Program-made: the position numbers and the translations under genes
Assembly (NCBI GenBank): GCA_914767715.1
Contig: OU612069.1
Location: forward strand, 12,149,387 to 12,213,386
Reading direction: 5' to 3'
DNA: 64,000 nucleotides
Source: Membranipora membranacea
Taxonomy: Eukaryota; Bryozoa; Gymnolaemata; Cheilostomatida; Membraniporidae
The notes under the pieces: generated by a model
Told to the model about the DNA's origin: nothing
Databases searched by the model: none
What the model saw: only the letters and a program-made list of their open reading frames with translations
Shown here: positions 48,901 through 58,187 of the stretch, piece by piece
Position numbering within the stretch: position 1 is the first letter of the stretch
Layout: each line of letters opens with the position of its first letter

Positions 48901-51900
48901 TGGCAGTTTGTGAGATTAGCCTGAATTCTGAAAGTATGCAATGGGCATCAGGGTAGATTTGGCAGTTTGTTAGATTAGCCTGTGTTCTGAAAGTATGTGA
49001 TGGGTATCAGTGTAGTCAATAAACTTAGTTCATTGGTGTAGTTTTGGCAGTTTGTTAGATTAGCCTGTGTTCTGAAAGTATGCGATGGGTATCAGTGTAG
49101 TTTCGGCAGTTAGTGAGATTAGCCTCAATTCTGAAAGTATGCGGTGGGTATTCGTTTAGTTTTGGCAGTTTGTGAGATTAGCCCGAATTGTGACAGCATA
49201 TGATGGACGTCAATGGAGTTTAGGCAGTTTGTTGAAATTTGCCTGAGTTCTGAAAGTATGCAATGGGCATCAGTGTAGTTTTGGCAGTTTGTGAGATTAG
49301 CCTGAGTTCTTACAGTATACAATGAGTATCAGTGTAGTTGCCGTCCACTTGTCAGAGAAAGTTTTGCTATTTCTGCACCCTAGTGAAGCGACAGGATTTA
49401 CGTAGTATGAGATTTTATATTAACTTGTTAAACTGCTATCCGATTACAGTTCAATTATTTTTGTGATGACAAAAGTATAACAAGGGAAACAGAGATTTTA
49501 TAAACAAATACATAAAATAAATTACAAATGCATATACTATAAACATTGAATTGAACAGATGAATAATTATTCTAAACATACCTTTCAATCTCACTCTTGT
49601 TGAGTATAAAAAAAATAATCCTTCATGTCAATATTGTTAAATAAATTTCACAATAATAGGCCTATATTTATAACTTGAAACCACCACCTCCGGGGGCCGT
49701 CGGAAGGGGGCAAAGTCTGGGGGGCTCACACTAGAAACCACCACATCCAAGCACTGCATGTATAACTGTGCCCCCAAGTTATGCATGATTGATGATGATG
49801 TGACAGGGGGTGGCTGTCCCAAACATGGTCATGTTAATAACCCTTTTTAGGGTTCAGCACACCCACCAGATGAATCGATTTGCAAATTTCGATGCGAATG
49901 AAGATGACAGATGATAATTTTGCCAGGGTTTAAAACGCATGCAGTGCATCCCAAAAACTCAACTCAACTCAGCTACACACTGGCTTCATATTCACATAGT
50001 AAACTTCATCAAAACTTTGTCCGTAGGGACTCAAACAATTGAAAAATATCAACTTATGCAAGTTTAGGATATAAGGTTCATGTTGAAATTCCTAATGAAC
50101 ATCGTTAATTTTTTTTTGGTTTTCATTCATTCATTCATTTTGTCAGATAAGTTAGTTCTGAGGGCCGGGTAGAAGAAAAAACCGTCTTCTGAATTGCAAT
50201 TTTACCAGAAATATAGCCTGCTTCTCTAACGCATTTGAAAAAAATCTTTCACTGCTCAACGATTTCCTCAAAAATTCAGAATAAAACAGGTATTGATCTG
50301 CTTGGGAAGATTTGAGTTGAAAAAATGATCCATGACAGAATATATATATATATAAAATTATAATTATAAAAATGAGCATATATTTATTTGTCAAAATTAA
50401 ATTGCTTGTTTTAGGTGTCACACCTCCCAGCAGTAAACTGACACCAGCTGCAGCAAAACAGACTACTAGCATCCCTCCACCTGCCAAAGGACCACCCAGT
50501 AAACAAAGCCATGCCAAGCATAGCGTAACGTCATCACACAAACAAGACACTGACTATAAACCTATCACTGAGCCGCCCACTACACTCGAGCGGATCAAGT
50601 ATGAGAAAACACCATCAACGTGCTGGGTTGTTAGCTGGAGAGAGGACGGTAATATTCTCTGCTCTACTTCGAGACATGGTGTACAGATAAGATCTGGTGA
50701 TGATCTGACGCTAATAAAGAATATAAACATTACTGACCCAGTCTGGTCAGCATACTCTGTAGGTGATAAACTCATCACTAAGGTGTATAAAGATAAGAAA
50801 TTCAGCACCTACCTCGGTACAGAGAGTAATCCTCATCACACTCTACTACATCAGTATGAGGGCGACTGCAGTCAGCTGTCTGTATCAAACAGTATCATCG
50901 CAGATATAGACACAGCTAAGAAACAGCTGATGATCTACACAATCACAGGTAATCACCTGTATAACATTAACATTAGTGACATGAGGAATCCTGGAGGAGT
51001 ACACATTCTACCAGGTGGTCACAGTGTACTCGTGGCTGACTGCGGAGGAGGAGAGGTGAGGAAGTATAAGCTGCAGGCCGGTACTCATCAGCCTGTGTGG
51101 AGATGTACGGGTCTGAGTGATCCTTCAGGTATAACATCAGATCAGTCCGGTCTTATCTATGTGGTGCCCTGGGATGAGAAGAAGGTATACCAGATCTCAT
51201 CTACAGGTGATTATATTATAATCTCATTGTTTGAGTTTAGTGTGGGTTACATACAGTGATAATGATAAACACATTGCAATGATGAGCATTCCTCAGGCAC
51301 AAATCTACTATCATGAAAATTATATAATTGATATATAGTTACCAAGTATTTTCCTATCAAATTTAGGAATTTCGGATTATTGTTGCTTGATTTTGGCACA
51401 ATTTATCGTGTTTGATATAGATGAATTCTGGCCTTAAGTTTTGTAGCATGTTGGTACTGATTTAACTTGGTGTATATTAGCGTTTGTAGGGTTGCTCTGT
51501 ATCAAACAGCACTTGGTTTTGGTATATTGGGGAAAAGTTAAAATTATCAGAAATAATATTAGAAAAATAAATAATGACCTCAAACCATCAGTCAAAAACT
51601 AAATTATCATTACAAGACAGGTACAACTTATAGATTGGGTGGCTGAGCAGGGAAAATGGAACCTTCCATTCTCCCTGCTGGGATGAGGTAGAATTTATAA
51701 CTAACATAAATACCCAACCAAAATCAGATCAGATGAATGGAATTTCTTTTATGTTGTTTAATATTGGAATAAATTTTACTGGATTAGGAGTTATCCACCC
51801 TCATTTGACAATCTGGCATGGGCTATTATTAATGAGAAACAACTCTAATTACAGACCAATCTAATTAATTTTGATCGAGTCTGACTATGAGGGCTTACCA

Positions 51901-52446
51901 TGGCATTGCTATTAGTGTGCCAACAACCCAAGATCAACTCGTATTTTGCCTTAATCCTTCACGATAAGATTCACATGCAAAGTATAACTGCTGTCGACGA
52001 TTTTGGGGCAATTCTGTTTATAGTAAAATGATAGGGGGCTAATATTTAGTGCATGATATGCAGTCAGCGTTGGAATGTTTAGGGATAGAATTTCAAGCGA
52101 TTTCAAGTCGGTTAAGTTTCCTGTCAACAACTGACAATTTTGTCATAAACGGTCCTGGGAAATTTTGGCAGTTTTTTACTAAATACCAAACTCAGTTTCC
52201 CGCCCAGTTTCGTGTTTTGTTAAAAGAAACTCCCAACAAACTTTTGTGATAGCATAAATATAGCTTTTACTACCTGTACTTTTTTATTCTATTTTCCACA
52301 CAACAGGGGAGATGATAGGAGAACTCTCTCACACATCACTCGGGGATGTCGGTGGAGATAATGGCTACCTGCTGGATGTGAGTATAAGAGGAAAGAAGAT
52401 GGTGGTGTGTGGAACTAGTGGAGCTGCTCTCTTCAAACTTAAGTAG
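33813..52446 (+). CDS. TRIM-like E3 ubiquitin ligase (RING, B-box, coiled coil, beta-propeller)
   Basis: Seven coding exons join in phase to a 523-residue protein: 33813-33948, 37356-37508, 38012-38084, 45078-45201, 46220-46373, 50415-51206 and 52307-52446. RING residues 22-59 are complete C3HC4 (C22, C25, C36, H38, C41, C44, C56, C59), expected to bind an E2 enzyme. A B-box spans 100-136, a coiled coil about 141-205, a Pro/Ser/Lys linker 216-265, and a C-terminal region 275-523 that looks like an NHL/WD-type propeller with repeated 'GGH.VLVADCG', 'PSGITSDQSGLIYV' and 'VSIRGKKMVVCG' strands, a likely substrate-binding part. This is the domain order of TRIM2/3/71-like proteins; the exact orthologue is not recognisable. 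The ATG lies one base after a splice acceptor, so an upstream leader exon must exist. Introns are loaded with transposons. TRIM families in invertebrates often expand and act in immunity or development; a specific role is not shown here. Confidence 0.9.
34641..35313. mobile_element. 673-bp insertion in LINE, TTAA/TAA flanks
   Basis: The LINE copy at 61.9 kb reads GCATTAACAGTTGC where this copy has 'gcattaa' + insert + 'ttaatagttgc'. So TTAA (or TAA) flanks both sides, as left by piggyBac or PIF/Harbinger elements. The ends AGTGGGAGTTCAGTTCAGAG and the inverse of TCTGAATAACACTTCCTCTT share only a loose inverted similarity. No open frame inside. Confidence 0.6.
35370..36367. mobile_element. Foldback element, about 1 kb, in LINE
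   Basis: Inserted between 'catactta' and 'tagtaattaatcaac' of the LINE. Two long inverted arms of about 300 bp meet near 35755: 'cagagtaaggataaacagag' (35456) pairs with 'ctctgtatatccttactctg' (36029), and 'aagctatacaccatattat' with 'ataatatggtgtatagctt'. The right side has an extra 230 bp outside the arm; the outermost ends again show weak inverted similarity (CATATGCCCTCTCT / CATGGCCTGTCT). The frame at 35859-36122 on minus is part of an arm. Confidence 0.75.
37356..37508 (+). CDS. TRIM-like exon: end of RING and linker
   Basis: Acceptor 'atacttgcattgcag', donor GTAAGTTT. Completes codon D46 and supplies the last zinc ligands in IECPECRRMF (C56, C59), then a linker rich in Arg/Ser before the B-box. 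Phase 1 at both ends. Confidence 0.9.
38012..38084 (+). CDS. TRIM-like exon: B-box, first six zinc ligands
   Basis: Acceptor 'taccatttttcag', donor GTAAGTAA. Encodes TKCGSCSKVVEARCQDCHSF and VCY: C100, C103, C111, C114, C119. Ends in phase 2, so the AA of its last codon joins A of the next exon to give K121. Too short to show up as a long frame. Confidence 0.9.
39413..40833 (+). pseudogene. LINE ORF1 with RNase H1-type hybrid-binding domain, frameshifted
   Basis: The first frame (39413-39766) starts MPQEPNPKHKYYAVAIG and continues GIFDDWETAKKQVNGYSGN and 'Y.GYATEKGAISFM', the pattern of the RNase H1 N-terminal / caulimovirus viroplasmin domain that binds RNA-DNA hybrids. A shift near 39750 leads to a Ser/Thr-rich spacer, a coiled-coil segment (MSAKLTALQSEVSTLNKKIE), and a Pro/Gln/His-rich stretch. 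A second shift near 40320 and a stop at 40516 lead to FQLSDPTIREH, LGGSTARLPIKPKK and an RRM-like SDEELLKQIQDTFGEVSSIY. Several breaks show it is no longer functional. The neighbour downstream is ORF2 of the same LINE. Confidence 0.75.
42300..42712. mobile_element. 413-bp hAT MITE carrying a tRNA-like segment
   Basis: Terminal repeats CAGTGGCGTATATT (42300-42313) and AATATACGCCCCTG (42699-42712) match at 13 of 14. A perfect 8-bp duplication TACCTAGA flanks it (42292-42299 and 42713-42720). The interrupted LINE reading frame is restored across one copy of the duplication. CAG...CTG ends and 8-bp duplications are the hAT hallmark. No open frame of its own. Confidence 0.92.
42341..42420 (+). ncRNA. 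tRNA-like Pol III promoter segment inside MITE
   Basis: A-box-like TAGCTCAGTGTG at 42349-42360 followed by a perfect B box GGTTCGAATCC at 42403-42413. The acceptor arms do not pair well, so this is a tRNA-derived head rather than an intact tRNA gene. Its position within hAT ends suggests a SINE captured by, or inserted in, the MITE. Confidence 0.6.
43500..43600. repeat. 13-bp tandem repeat AGTTACGATTGCG
   Basis: About six to seven imperfect units. A small perfect hairpin CCTGGGGCA-ttt-TGCCCCAGG-like lies just after it (43612-43632). Confidence 0.7.
44516..45048. mobile_element. Foldback element next to exon 4 of the CDS
   Basis: Arms of about 170-190 bp: 'ccttaaagtgtctaggaaag' (44523) pairs with 'tttcctagacactttaa' (45023), and 'agggtctagaagggtctaca' with 'tgtagacccttctagaccct'. 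The right arm stops 30 bp before the splice acceptor of the exon at 45078. Confidence 0.8.
45078..45201 (+). CDS. TRIM-like exon: end of B-box and start of coiled coil
   Basis: Acceptor 'ttttttatttgcag', donor GTTTGTAG. Encodes C122 and then AALSACMMSSTRKHN and VDIEEVLKQAETNLETWK. The family usually has His four residues after C122; here it is Ser126, so one zinc ligand is non-standard (H136 is present). Phase 2 in, phase 0 out. Confidence 0.88.
45310..45523 (-). mobile_element. tRNA-derived SINE, family 1, copy 3
   Basis: On minus: A box TAGCTCAGTTGG (45498-45509), B box GGTTCTAATCC (45445-45455), shared body, tail with CTTGCGAATCTTTTAACCC. It stands head-to-head with copy 4. Confidence 0.8.
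45751..46010 (+). mobile_element. tRNA-derived SINE, family 1, copy 4
   Basis: A box TGGCTCAGTTGG at 45761-45772, B box GGTTCGAGTCC at 45813-45823, body as in the other copies, tail CTTGCGATTTTAACCAAC near 46000. Both Pol III boxes are intact. Confidence 0.85.
46220..46373 (+). CDS. TRIM-like exon: coiled coil
   Basis: Acceptor 'tatgttgtttaacag', donor GTGAGTAT. Encodes SEIAILKNKIRKLQKG and following residues with regular hydrophobic spacing, ending in IIIIEQI. It mediates dimerisation in TRIM proteins. Phase 0 in, phase 1 out. Confidence 0.88.
46871..46959 (+). CDS. Duplicated, stop-bearing version of the linker exon
   Basis: Acceptor 'aattgctggtttgcag' followed by sequence nearly identical to the start of the 50415 exon (TPSSKLTPAAAK in both). 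After about 50 bp it diverges and ends in a stop at 46957-46959, in the correct phase for splicing from 46373. Used, it would give a 242-residue protein with RING, B-box and coiled coil but no propeller. It may instead be a dead exon copy. An ATTAAA lies at about 47133. Confidence 0.5.
47272..47415. repeat. 14-bp tandem repeat CTCCGGCGTCAGCC
   Basis: About ten imperfect copies in the intron; GC-rich, unlike its surroundings. Frames reading through it (47258-47449 plus, 47382-47771 minus) are not convincing genes. Confidence 0.85.
47440..48690. other. Intron stretch without recognised content
   Basis: Contains unassigned frames of 65-129 codons (47382-47771 and 47723-47920 on minus, 48360-48629 on plus). 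I recognise no domain in them and they overlap in different frames, so I do not call a gene. Confidence 0.5.
48699..49341. repeat. 59-bp satellite with 203-bp higher-order unit
   Basis: Ten monomers begin GGCAGTTTGT.AGATTAGCC at 48699, 48758, 48843, 48902, 48961, 49046, 49105, 49164, 49223 and 49283. Monomers 1-3 and 4-6 are copies of one 203-bp trimer, in which the middle monomer carries a 26-27 bp insert ('tcaataaacttagttcattg'). Confidence 0.9.
50415..51206 (+). CDS. TRIM-like exon: linker and most of the propeller
   Basis: Acceptor 'aattgcttgttttag', donor GTGATTAT. 792 bp, residues 214-478. Starts with a linker (TPPSSKLTPAAAK, PPPAKGPPSKQ), then propeller strands: STCWVVSWREDGNILCST, ITDPVWSAYSVGDKLITKV, VSNSIIADIDTAKKQLMIY, LPGGHSVLVADCGGGEVRKY and PSGITSDQSGLIYVV. 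The frame runs on to 51259 only by intron read-through. Confidence 0.9.
52307..52446 (+). CDS. TRIM-like last coding exon
   Basis: Acceptor 'ttttccacacaacag', phase 1. Encodes GEMIGELSHTSLGDVG, GYLLDVSIRGKKMVVCGTSG and ends AALFKLK then TAG (52444-52446), closing the last propeller blade. Confidence 0.9.
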
Positions 52447-53545
52447 AGGGTTGTATCATAGAATTATTATTCATAGTCATGTATGATGCCTGTATTATCT
52501 GCAGAATACCACATATGTATAAAGTAATGAGTTACGCAAATCGTGCTGTGATGTCTCCATTGTCTCCAAATTACTGCCTCGGCACCTACTAACAAGTTAT
52601 GCAGATTGTGCTGTGATGCCTTCATACATTATCATATTTTATTTGAACAGAACGTGTCCACTAAACATGGTACCAAAATAACTTTTTTTTTGCATGTAAA
52701 CATTTCCTATATTTTTTAGGATTCAAACCTGAGTGGGAAAACCCAGTGTAGAGATATACAGCTGTTATCGCATGAATTGATAAGCTGTGTTTAGACGATG
52801 GACTTAATTAATATGTGTTTACCATATTTGTTAGCACACAATATATAGACTGTAGTTTTATACCAAGAATCATCTGACACTTGTTCTTTTTGAGCTCATA
52901 TACTTTCTATATTTACTCAGTTGTTTGTGCATGATTTCCTGATTTTATTTCTGATTTTATTTCTGATTTTATTTCCGATTTTATTTCCGATTTTATTGCT
53001 CACTTTGTTTTATATATATATATATATATACATACATATATGCTTAGTTTTATTTGACTATTTTTGATTAAAATAACCGAAATTCCTAAAAAGATGTTAT
53101 ACAAATATCCAATAGTGTCCTAAAGTTAGTAATTTGTCGTTTATACTTGCATAGAACGATGCTTGGGTGAATGTTTAGAAGTTCAAAATGCATGATTTCT
53201 TATTAGTGATGTGTACTTTTGAAACTTATAACTTTGCCTAACCCAAAAAAGTTTTGTGATGATAAAGGTATCCAGCCTGGTTTCTGTATTTATTTATGTT
53301 GTACCCACTTGTAGATTTGAAGCGTAACTTGATAATTTTGCTTTACTTTTACTTGCTAGATATTTATGTGTTTCATACCAATCCGCAGGTCTTCCATTAA
53401 CGTAATTGTCTGTTTAATTTCTGTAGCACTATTCTGTGCATAAGAAACTGTAAGTTTGGTTTTAATCTAAAATTGTTTTTTTTTTAAATATGCATGTTTG
53501 AATCACGAATGGCTTTGAATAAAAGATCGACCAAAACGCAATTGC
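52447..53545 (+). other. Probable 3' UTR of the TRIM-like gene
   Basis: About 1.1 kb without coding potential. Includes a five-copy 12-bp repeat TGATTTTATTTC (52939-52998) and (TA)n at 53012-53032. It ends at the first good polyadenylation signal. A diverged copy of this region lies at 56440-57200. Confidence 0.5.
53518..53523 (+). promoter_or_regulatory. Polyadenylation signal AATAAA
   Basis: Canonical hexamer in 'ctttgaataaaagatcg', 1,072 bp after the stop codon of the TRIM-like gene. Confidence 0.5.
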
Positions 53546-53734
53546 TTTACACAACTTTGGTTCAGAACCTTCTGTTATGTATATTATTTACCAGTCACCA
53601 GTGATGAATGGTATTATAATTATGGTCACGAGAGATGAACATAAAAATAATGAGGACAAGTAATGAGATTTAAGTTTGGTAAAAGGCTGATTGTATGCAG
53701 GTCAATTTGGTATTTTCTCTCATTGGAATGTACT

Positions 53735-53905
53735 CCATCCCTCCTTTTTCTCCTACCCCTCCTACCCCTCCTCCCCCTCCTCCCCCCCCCTCCCCCTCCT
53801 ACCCCTCCTCCCCCTCCTTCCCCTCCTTCCCCTCCTTCCCCTCCTTCCCCTCCTTCCACTCCTCCTTCTCCTCCCCTCCTCACACTCCTCACACTCCTCC
53901 AACTC
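53735..53905 (+). repeat. Polypyrimidine tract (CCTCC/CCTT)n, left half
   Basis: About 170 bp of almost pure C/T. It continues at 54888-54970 beyond the inserted LINE. Proline- or serine-rich frames here are low-complexity artefacts. Such tracts can form triplex DNA (known in general; not shown here). Confidence 0.85.
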
Positions 53906-54886
53906 GGGGCGGGAGTTGTGCTCAGTGCTCGCTTCTTATCGTTCCCCCTCGGGCTCTCTGCCAGAATTTCTGGGTGGCCTTGCCGGGATTCTGCCCACTC
54001 TTCCCTCATGCTCTGTTGTTGTTGGCGACATCAATATTTATTTGCCCTCTGACATTGCTCAGGACACAAATTTTCATAACTATCAAAATTTGTTACATAA
54101 AAACGGATTTTTCAACACCATTCTTTCTCCTACTCGCTATTGAGACAGTAAAAATAGTCTTATTGACCATATCTTGATAAATAAGGTTGGAAACGATTTG
54201 AAATCTTGTACCATTGAAAATGATCTAGCAGACCATCAACCTACATCTTATCCTTATCCATCTCATATATAGCATTGATTCTGGGACTATGCTTGTGAAA
54301 CAAATTTAAAATTAATAACAATTTTATAAAAAGCTGCTTTGAGAATCATTGTTCGCGTAAAACCTGGAGAACGTGTTTCAACATATTTTGAAAAACTTAA
54401 AATTATGCCTTTAAAAGTGATCTTTGAATATAGATTATTAAAGTTGCTTTTAAAAACATATCCAACGGAAGAAATTTTAAAACTTTTGCCAGAACATAAC
54501 CATGATACGAGATCAAAAGTCCTAAAAACAATTCAAGCTAACAGCAACAGGGGTGGGAGGTCCCTGTTGTACACAGGTGTGAAACTGTAAAACAGGTACC
54601 TTTTGGAAGACTGTACAGGATCTGGGAACAATCCCATGTCTGGTATGGCTGAGCGCCTTTGGGTGTATGCTCGACAGTGATCACATGTGCAGACTCGTGC
54701 TCCGACTTATCGGCTTGTGTGGGTGTTCTTCATAGGTGACCATCGGGACAACCGTCACTCTAGTCTTGGACTATCCGGCTGAGCCCTTGCTTTTCTTTTA
54801 TCCGTATTATTTACTAATATGCCAAATTCTTTTATTTGATTAAACTAATTTTATAGCATAAACAATAAAAAATTTCTTTTTAAAAA
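53906..54886 (+). pseudogene. LINE fragment inserted in the polypyrimidine tract
   Basis: Endonuclease piece: VVGDINIYLP, QNLLHKNGFFNTILSPTRY, SLIDHILINK and DLADHQPTSY, then a jump at about 54270 to the ORF2 C-terminus (LLKTYPTEEILKLLPEHNHD...), stop at 54587-54589 and a 3' UTR ending in AATAAAAAATTT...AAAAA. Everything between endonuclease and C-terminus, including RT, is deleted. Different family from the other LINEs in the window. Confidence 0.75.
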
Positions 54887-54887
54887 C

Positions 54888-54970
54888 TCCCCCTCCCCTC
54901 CTCACACTCCTCCCCTCCTCCTCCTTCTCCTCCCCTTCCTCCTCTCCCTCCTCCCCTCCTCACTCACATT
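54888..54970 (+). repeat. Polypyrimidine tract, right half
   Basis: Continues the (CCTCC)n tract after the LINE tail. 'cccctcctcacactcctc' occurs on both sides of the LINE (53873 and 54894), so it may be the target duplication or just repeat sequence. Confidence 0.8.
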
Positions 54971-55249
54971 CACTCAACTGACCCGTTTAGGTCTTTGTTG
55001 AGTTGAAACTGTAGATTATAATCATTTTATACTAAAACTAGTGCTGGTGAGTAATTGTGAGTATATGATTCAGGTCTGATCCCTAGCAATGGAGGTTTTA
55101 ACAGATTTTCTTCTTGCAAGCCATTCATCCCAGCCTAGCCCCTTAGCACCGAAAGTACAGTGTGTTTGCAAACCCTACAGGATGTATAAATATTGTCTCT
55201 GCCTCTTCAAAAAGAGTAGCAGGCTAAACTGGAGGTAGGGCGGATTAGA

Positions 55250-56440
55250 GTCAGAACTTACAAAACGCATCGTACAACAATCTTAATTTTCTTTGCGGAA
55301 ATCAGTAGAAGGCAAGTCTCTGGAACTGATTCAAAAGCACATCCTGTATTTCACAGAGGTATAAGAGCATTCCAGCTAGAAAAATGGCTACAACAGAATA
55401 AATGTAAGATAAAATATGTCATTTCCCTTTTTAAGAGTCCAAAGAGACACTGGGCACTGGGCCTGACATTAAATAATCATGTCGCAGTTTCGCAAATAAA
55501 AGGGGGCAAAATTGCATGAGATTTCTATTGATTGTGTACCTGTGACCCCTATACATCATCAAACAGAATTGATGGGACAAGATGTTATGATAAGATGTCA
55601 CTTTTACGCAAATCTCTTCTATATATAAATACAGTAGTAACTATGGCACAGAAGTTGTAGGTACCAAAACCCTTTTGCAAAATCAGATTCTGCTCTGAGA
55701 GATTTTCTTCAGTAGGGAAGAAACATGTGGTAATGTGATTCATTTGAAAAGTATCCCAATTGTAGGTTAGAGGATGTTGCGCCCTGTTTTGTCAAACTTA
55801 AAAATCCAATCCAAAAAGCAATAGTCAGCTTGGTATAACGATTCCTGTCAAACACTGGAGACTCACAGAGAAGTCATTAGATATTCCTTTTCGCCTGCTT
55901 CTTGTGTATTTCAATTTGGATTGTAGGAAACATACGGGAGTTGTGCCCTTTATCAGAATGAGAGAAAACTAGTTCAGAAGCAAGCTTTGGCATTCATTTG
56001 AAACCATGGATTGTTCACTTTCCTCTTATATCCACTGCACAATGTTTTGAATTATGCCACTTTCGGTGATGAAGAGATCCCTACTAGTATATCTCATCCA
56101 TTGTAACAATATCTAAACTCCCCTCAAAGTTTGTGTGTTGGCTATTTCGAGTGTAAACTGAAGCAACTCATAGGGGCTGCCCCTCAATAAAGACGGTGAA
56201 GGATTTTTGTATAAATCAATATTATTCCATGTTTTAGTGCTTGATGCTACTCTTGTTCACGACCATTCGCAAATCAGCTGGGAACACGATGTAACATCAC
56301 TAGTATGGACGAATTGAGATGAGGTGAATGGACACTTAGGTCCTGAGCTAATCTGCCTGTTTATGACTTAGGCCAAACTGTGGGTATTCATAAATTCATT
56401 TGGCTGCTGAGAACACTAATCCTACAGGTTAAAAGAAACC
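55250..56440. other. No recognised feature
   Basis: AT-rich unique-looking sequence. The phrase GGGAGTTGTGCCCT at 55933 recurs near 7638 and, in variants, near 57810 and 60015, so it may mark the end of a small repeat family. Confidence 0.5.
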
Positions 56441-57200
56441 ATGCAAAAACGGCCACTGTCAGTTTTTTTAAACATGCAACCAAACAAATATAAATAATTG
56501 TTCTATATATTTCTAGGATCAAAGTCTGAGTGGTGTTGAATGTTGTTGAGATTGACAGCTGAACCCGTAAGATATGAAAAGTGTTGAGGCTGAGGTCAAT
56601 GTACAGTCTCATTTTATGATTATGTGTATGATTTCCCGATTCATTCCCCACTTTTTTTCTGATTATATTCCCAATTTTGTTTCCTTTTTTTCCGAGTTTA
56701 GTTCCGATTTTTTTTCTGACTTTCTTTCGAATTTTATCTTGCGTAAATATATACATAGTTTATGAAAAATTTTATAATTTGAATAACTTCAATATAAAAA
56801 AAATTTCCTAAAATACCCAATAGTGCCCTGAAGTTGATTATCCTTGTTTATTCTAAGCACAATGATGCACAACTCCTGTTATACTAATACTAGTGCTAGA
56901 TATGGCTTATGTGAGTGATGTACCCGGGAAAGATAGGAATAATGTTGCAGATACAGTTGGCTGGAGTCAGGATCAGTCCGATGGTAAAAGTAAGGACTCA
57001 TGAACGTATGATTCAGATCTGAATCCAGGCGTTGGAAGTTTTTCTGATTCGGTCTTTGAGAGCCATTCATCTTAAGCTGGTCTCAATGTCCCATAAGTCC
57101 TCTGTGTTTCCACATGTAGTATGGATATCTGCCTCTGCCTCTTTGAAAATGGGTAGCTGGTTACCAGGGGCATATAGGGTCCTTCCCAGCACGAGATACC
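56440..57200 (+). repeat. 3'-flank duplication, copy 2
   Basis: Diverged copy of the TRIM-like gene's 3' region: 'ctaggatcaaagtctgagtgg' matches 'ttaggattcaaacctgagtgg', then the GATTTT/TTCC-rich repeat, then 'caatagtgccctgaagttg'. No coding exon of the gene is recognisable upstream of it. Confidence 0.55.
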
Positions 57201-58179
57201 CAAAGCACGTTAAACAGAACGGTTAAATTAGGCAAAATACATTGCATAAAAAGATATATTCTACTACTGCTTTCATGTCACGGCTCTATAATACATAAAC
57301 ATGAATCGATAAAAATGTTCATAGCTGAATAATTATATATTGAATACATTCTTATTTGTGATAACCATCACCCGCAGATGATCTCCCTGACATGCAAAAG
57401 AATATTACAACCAAAAATAAATTTGAGGGAAAAAAAACTAATCAACCCATTGTAGTGAGCAGCCACCCTAAGTGATGGTGGGACCGCTCCATCCTCATTC
57501 AAGTAGCACGGCCAGCGCAGAGTGCACCTAACTAAGGCCGAGGGCGGTACATCAGTCAGACCGGGTATATGATACGGGGACAGGGCAACAGAACATGTCA
57601 TTTTCATAAATGGCAAATATTGCGAACATACATTAGAGTGAGATAGTTTATGAACGGTCTGGCCTGCACTTGCAAACAGTTGCAGAGTAAATTGCATGAT
57701 TTCCAGCACCGTTGGTAACCTGCAAAAGTCATATAATAATAATATTGTTTTTCTATTTTCTGTTAAGCTCTCTAGGAATTATATAATCCGTCTGGCAGAT
57801 TGCGAACAAGAAGGAGTTGTGCTACCTCTTGTCCAGTATCATTAAACCCATTGGAAGCGAATGTAATGCCGATGCCAACTTAATTTGATGTATGGTTGAT
57901 GATGAGCGTACATGTTGCAAAGGGTTTCTGAGAGCAGTACTAGTCATGTGATAAACTAGAGCTTGAATTGCAAATCTAACATTGTGATTAAAAACCCTTC
58001 GCAGTCTTACATATATGCTCCTCAAAATCCCGAAGTATAATTTTTAGAGTTTTTTCTCTTATCTTTTTTCTCTCCCCCTACCCTCTTCATCCCCTAGCAT
58101 CGATATCTCCATTATCGCACTCATTCGAGCCTCTTCAATGATATATTATAATGTCAGCTGATATGTATGTTAGCTGATG
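57201..58179. other. No recognised feature
   Basis: Unique-looking; the minus frame 57368-57709 has no recognisable domain. Confidence 0.5.
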
Positions 58180-58187
58180 CTTATTGC

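Larger units (their letters stand above)
52690..55250 (+). repeat. 3'-flank duplication, copy 1
   Basis: Blocks 52720-53150 and 55020-55250 correspond in order to 56515-56860 and 56880-57190. Shared phrases include 'caatagtgtcctaaagtt' / 'caatagtgccctgaagtt' and 'tgtctctgcctctt'. Copy 1 is expanded by the polypyrimidine tract and LINE at 53735-54970. Confidence 0.55.

Noticed and set aside
48699-49341. CRISPR-like array
   Set aside because: The intervals between repeats are themselves repeated, the monomers are directly adjacent and the context is a eukaryotic intron.
53626-54177. Proline-, serine- or glycine-rich frames on both strands
   Set aside because: Low-complexity polypyrimidine tract; several frames are open at once on both strands.
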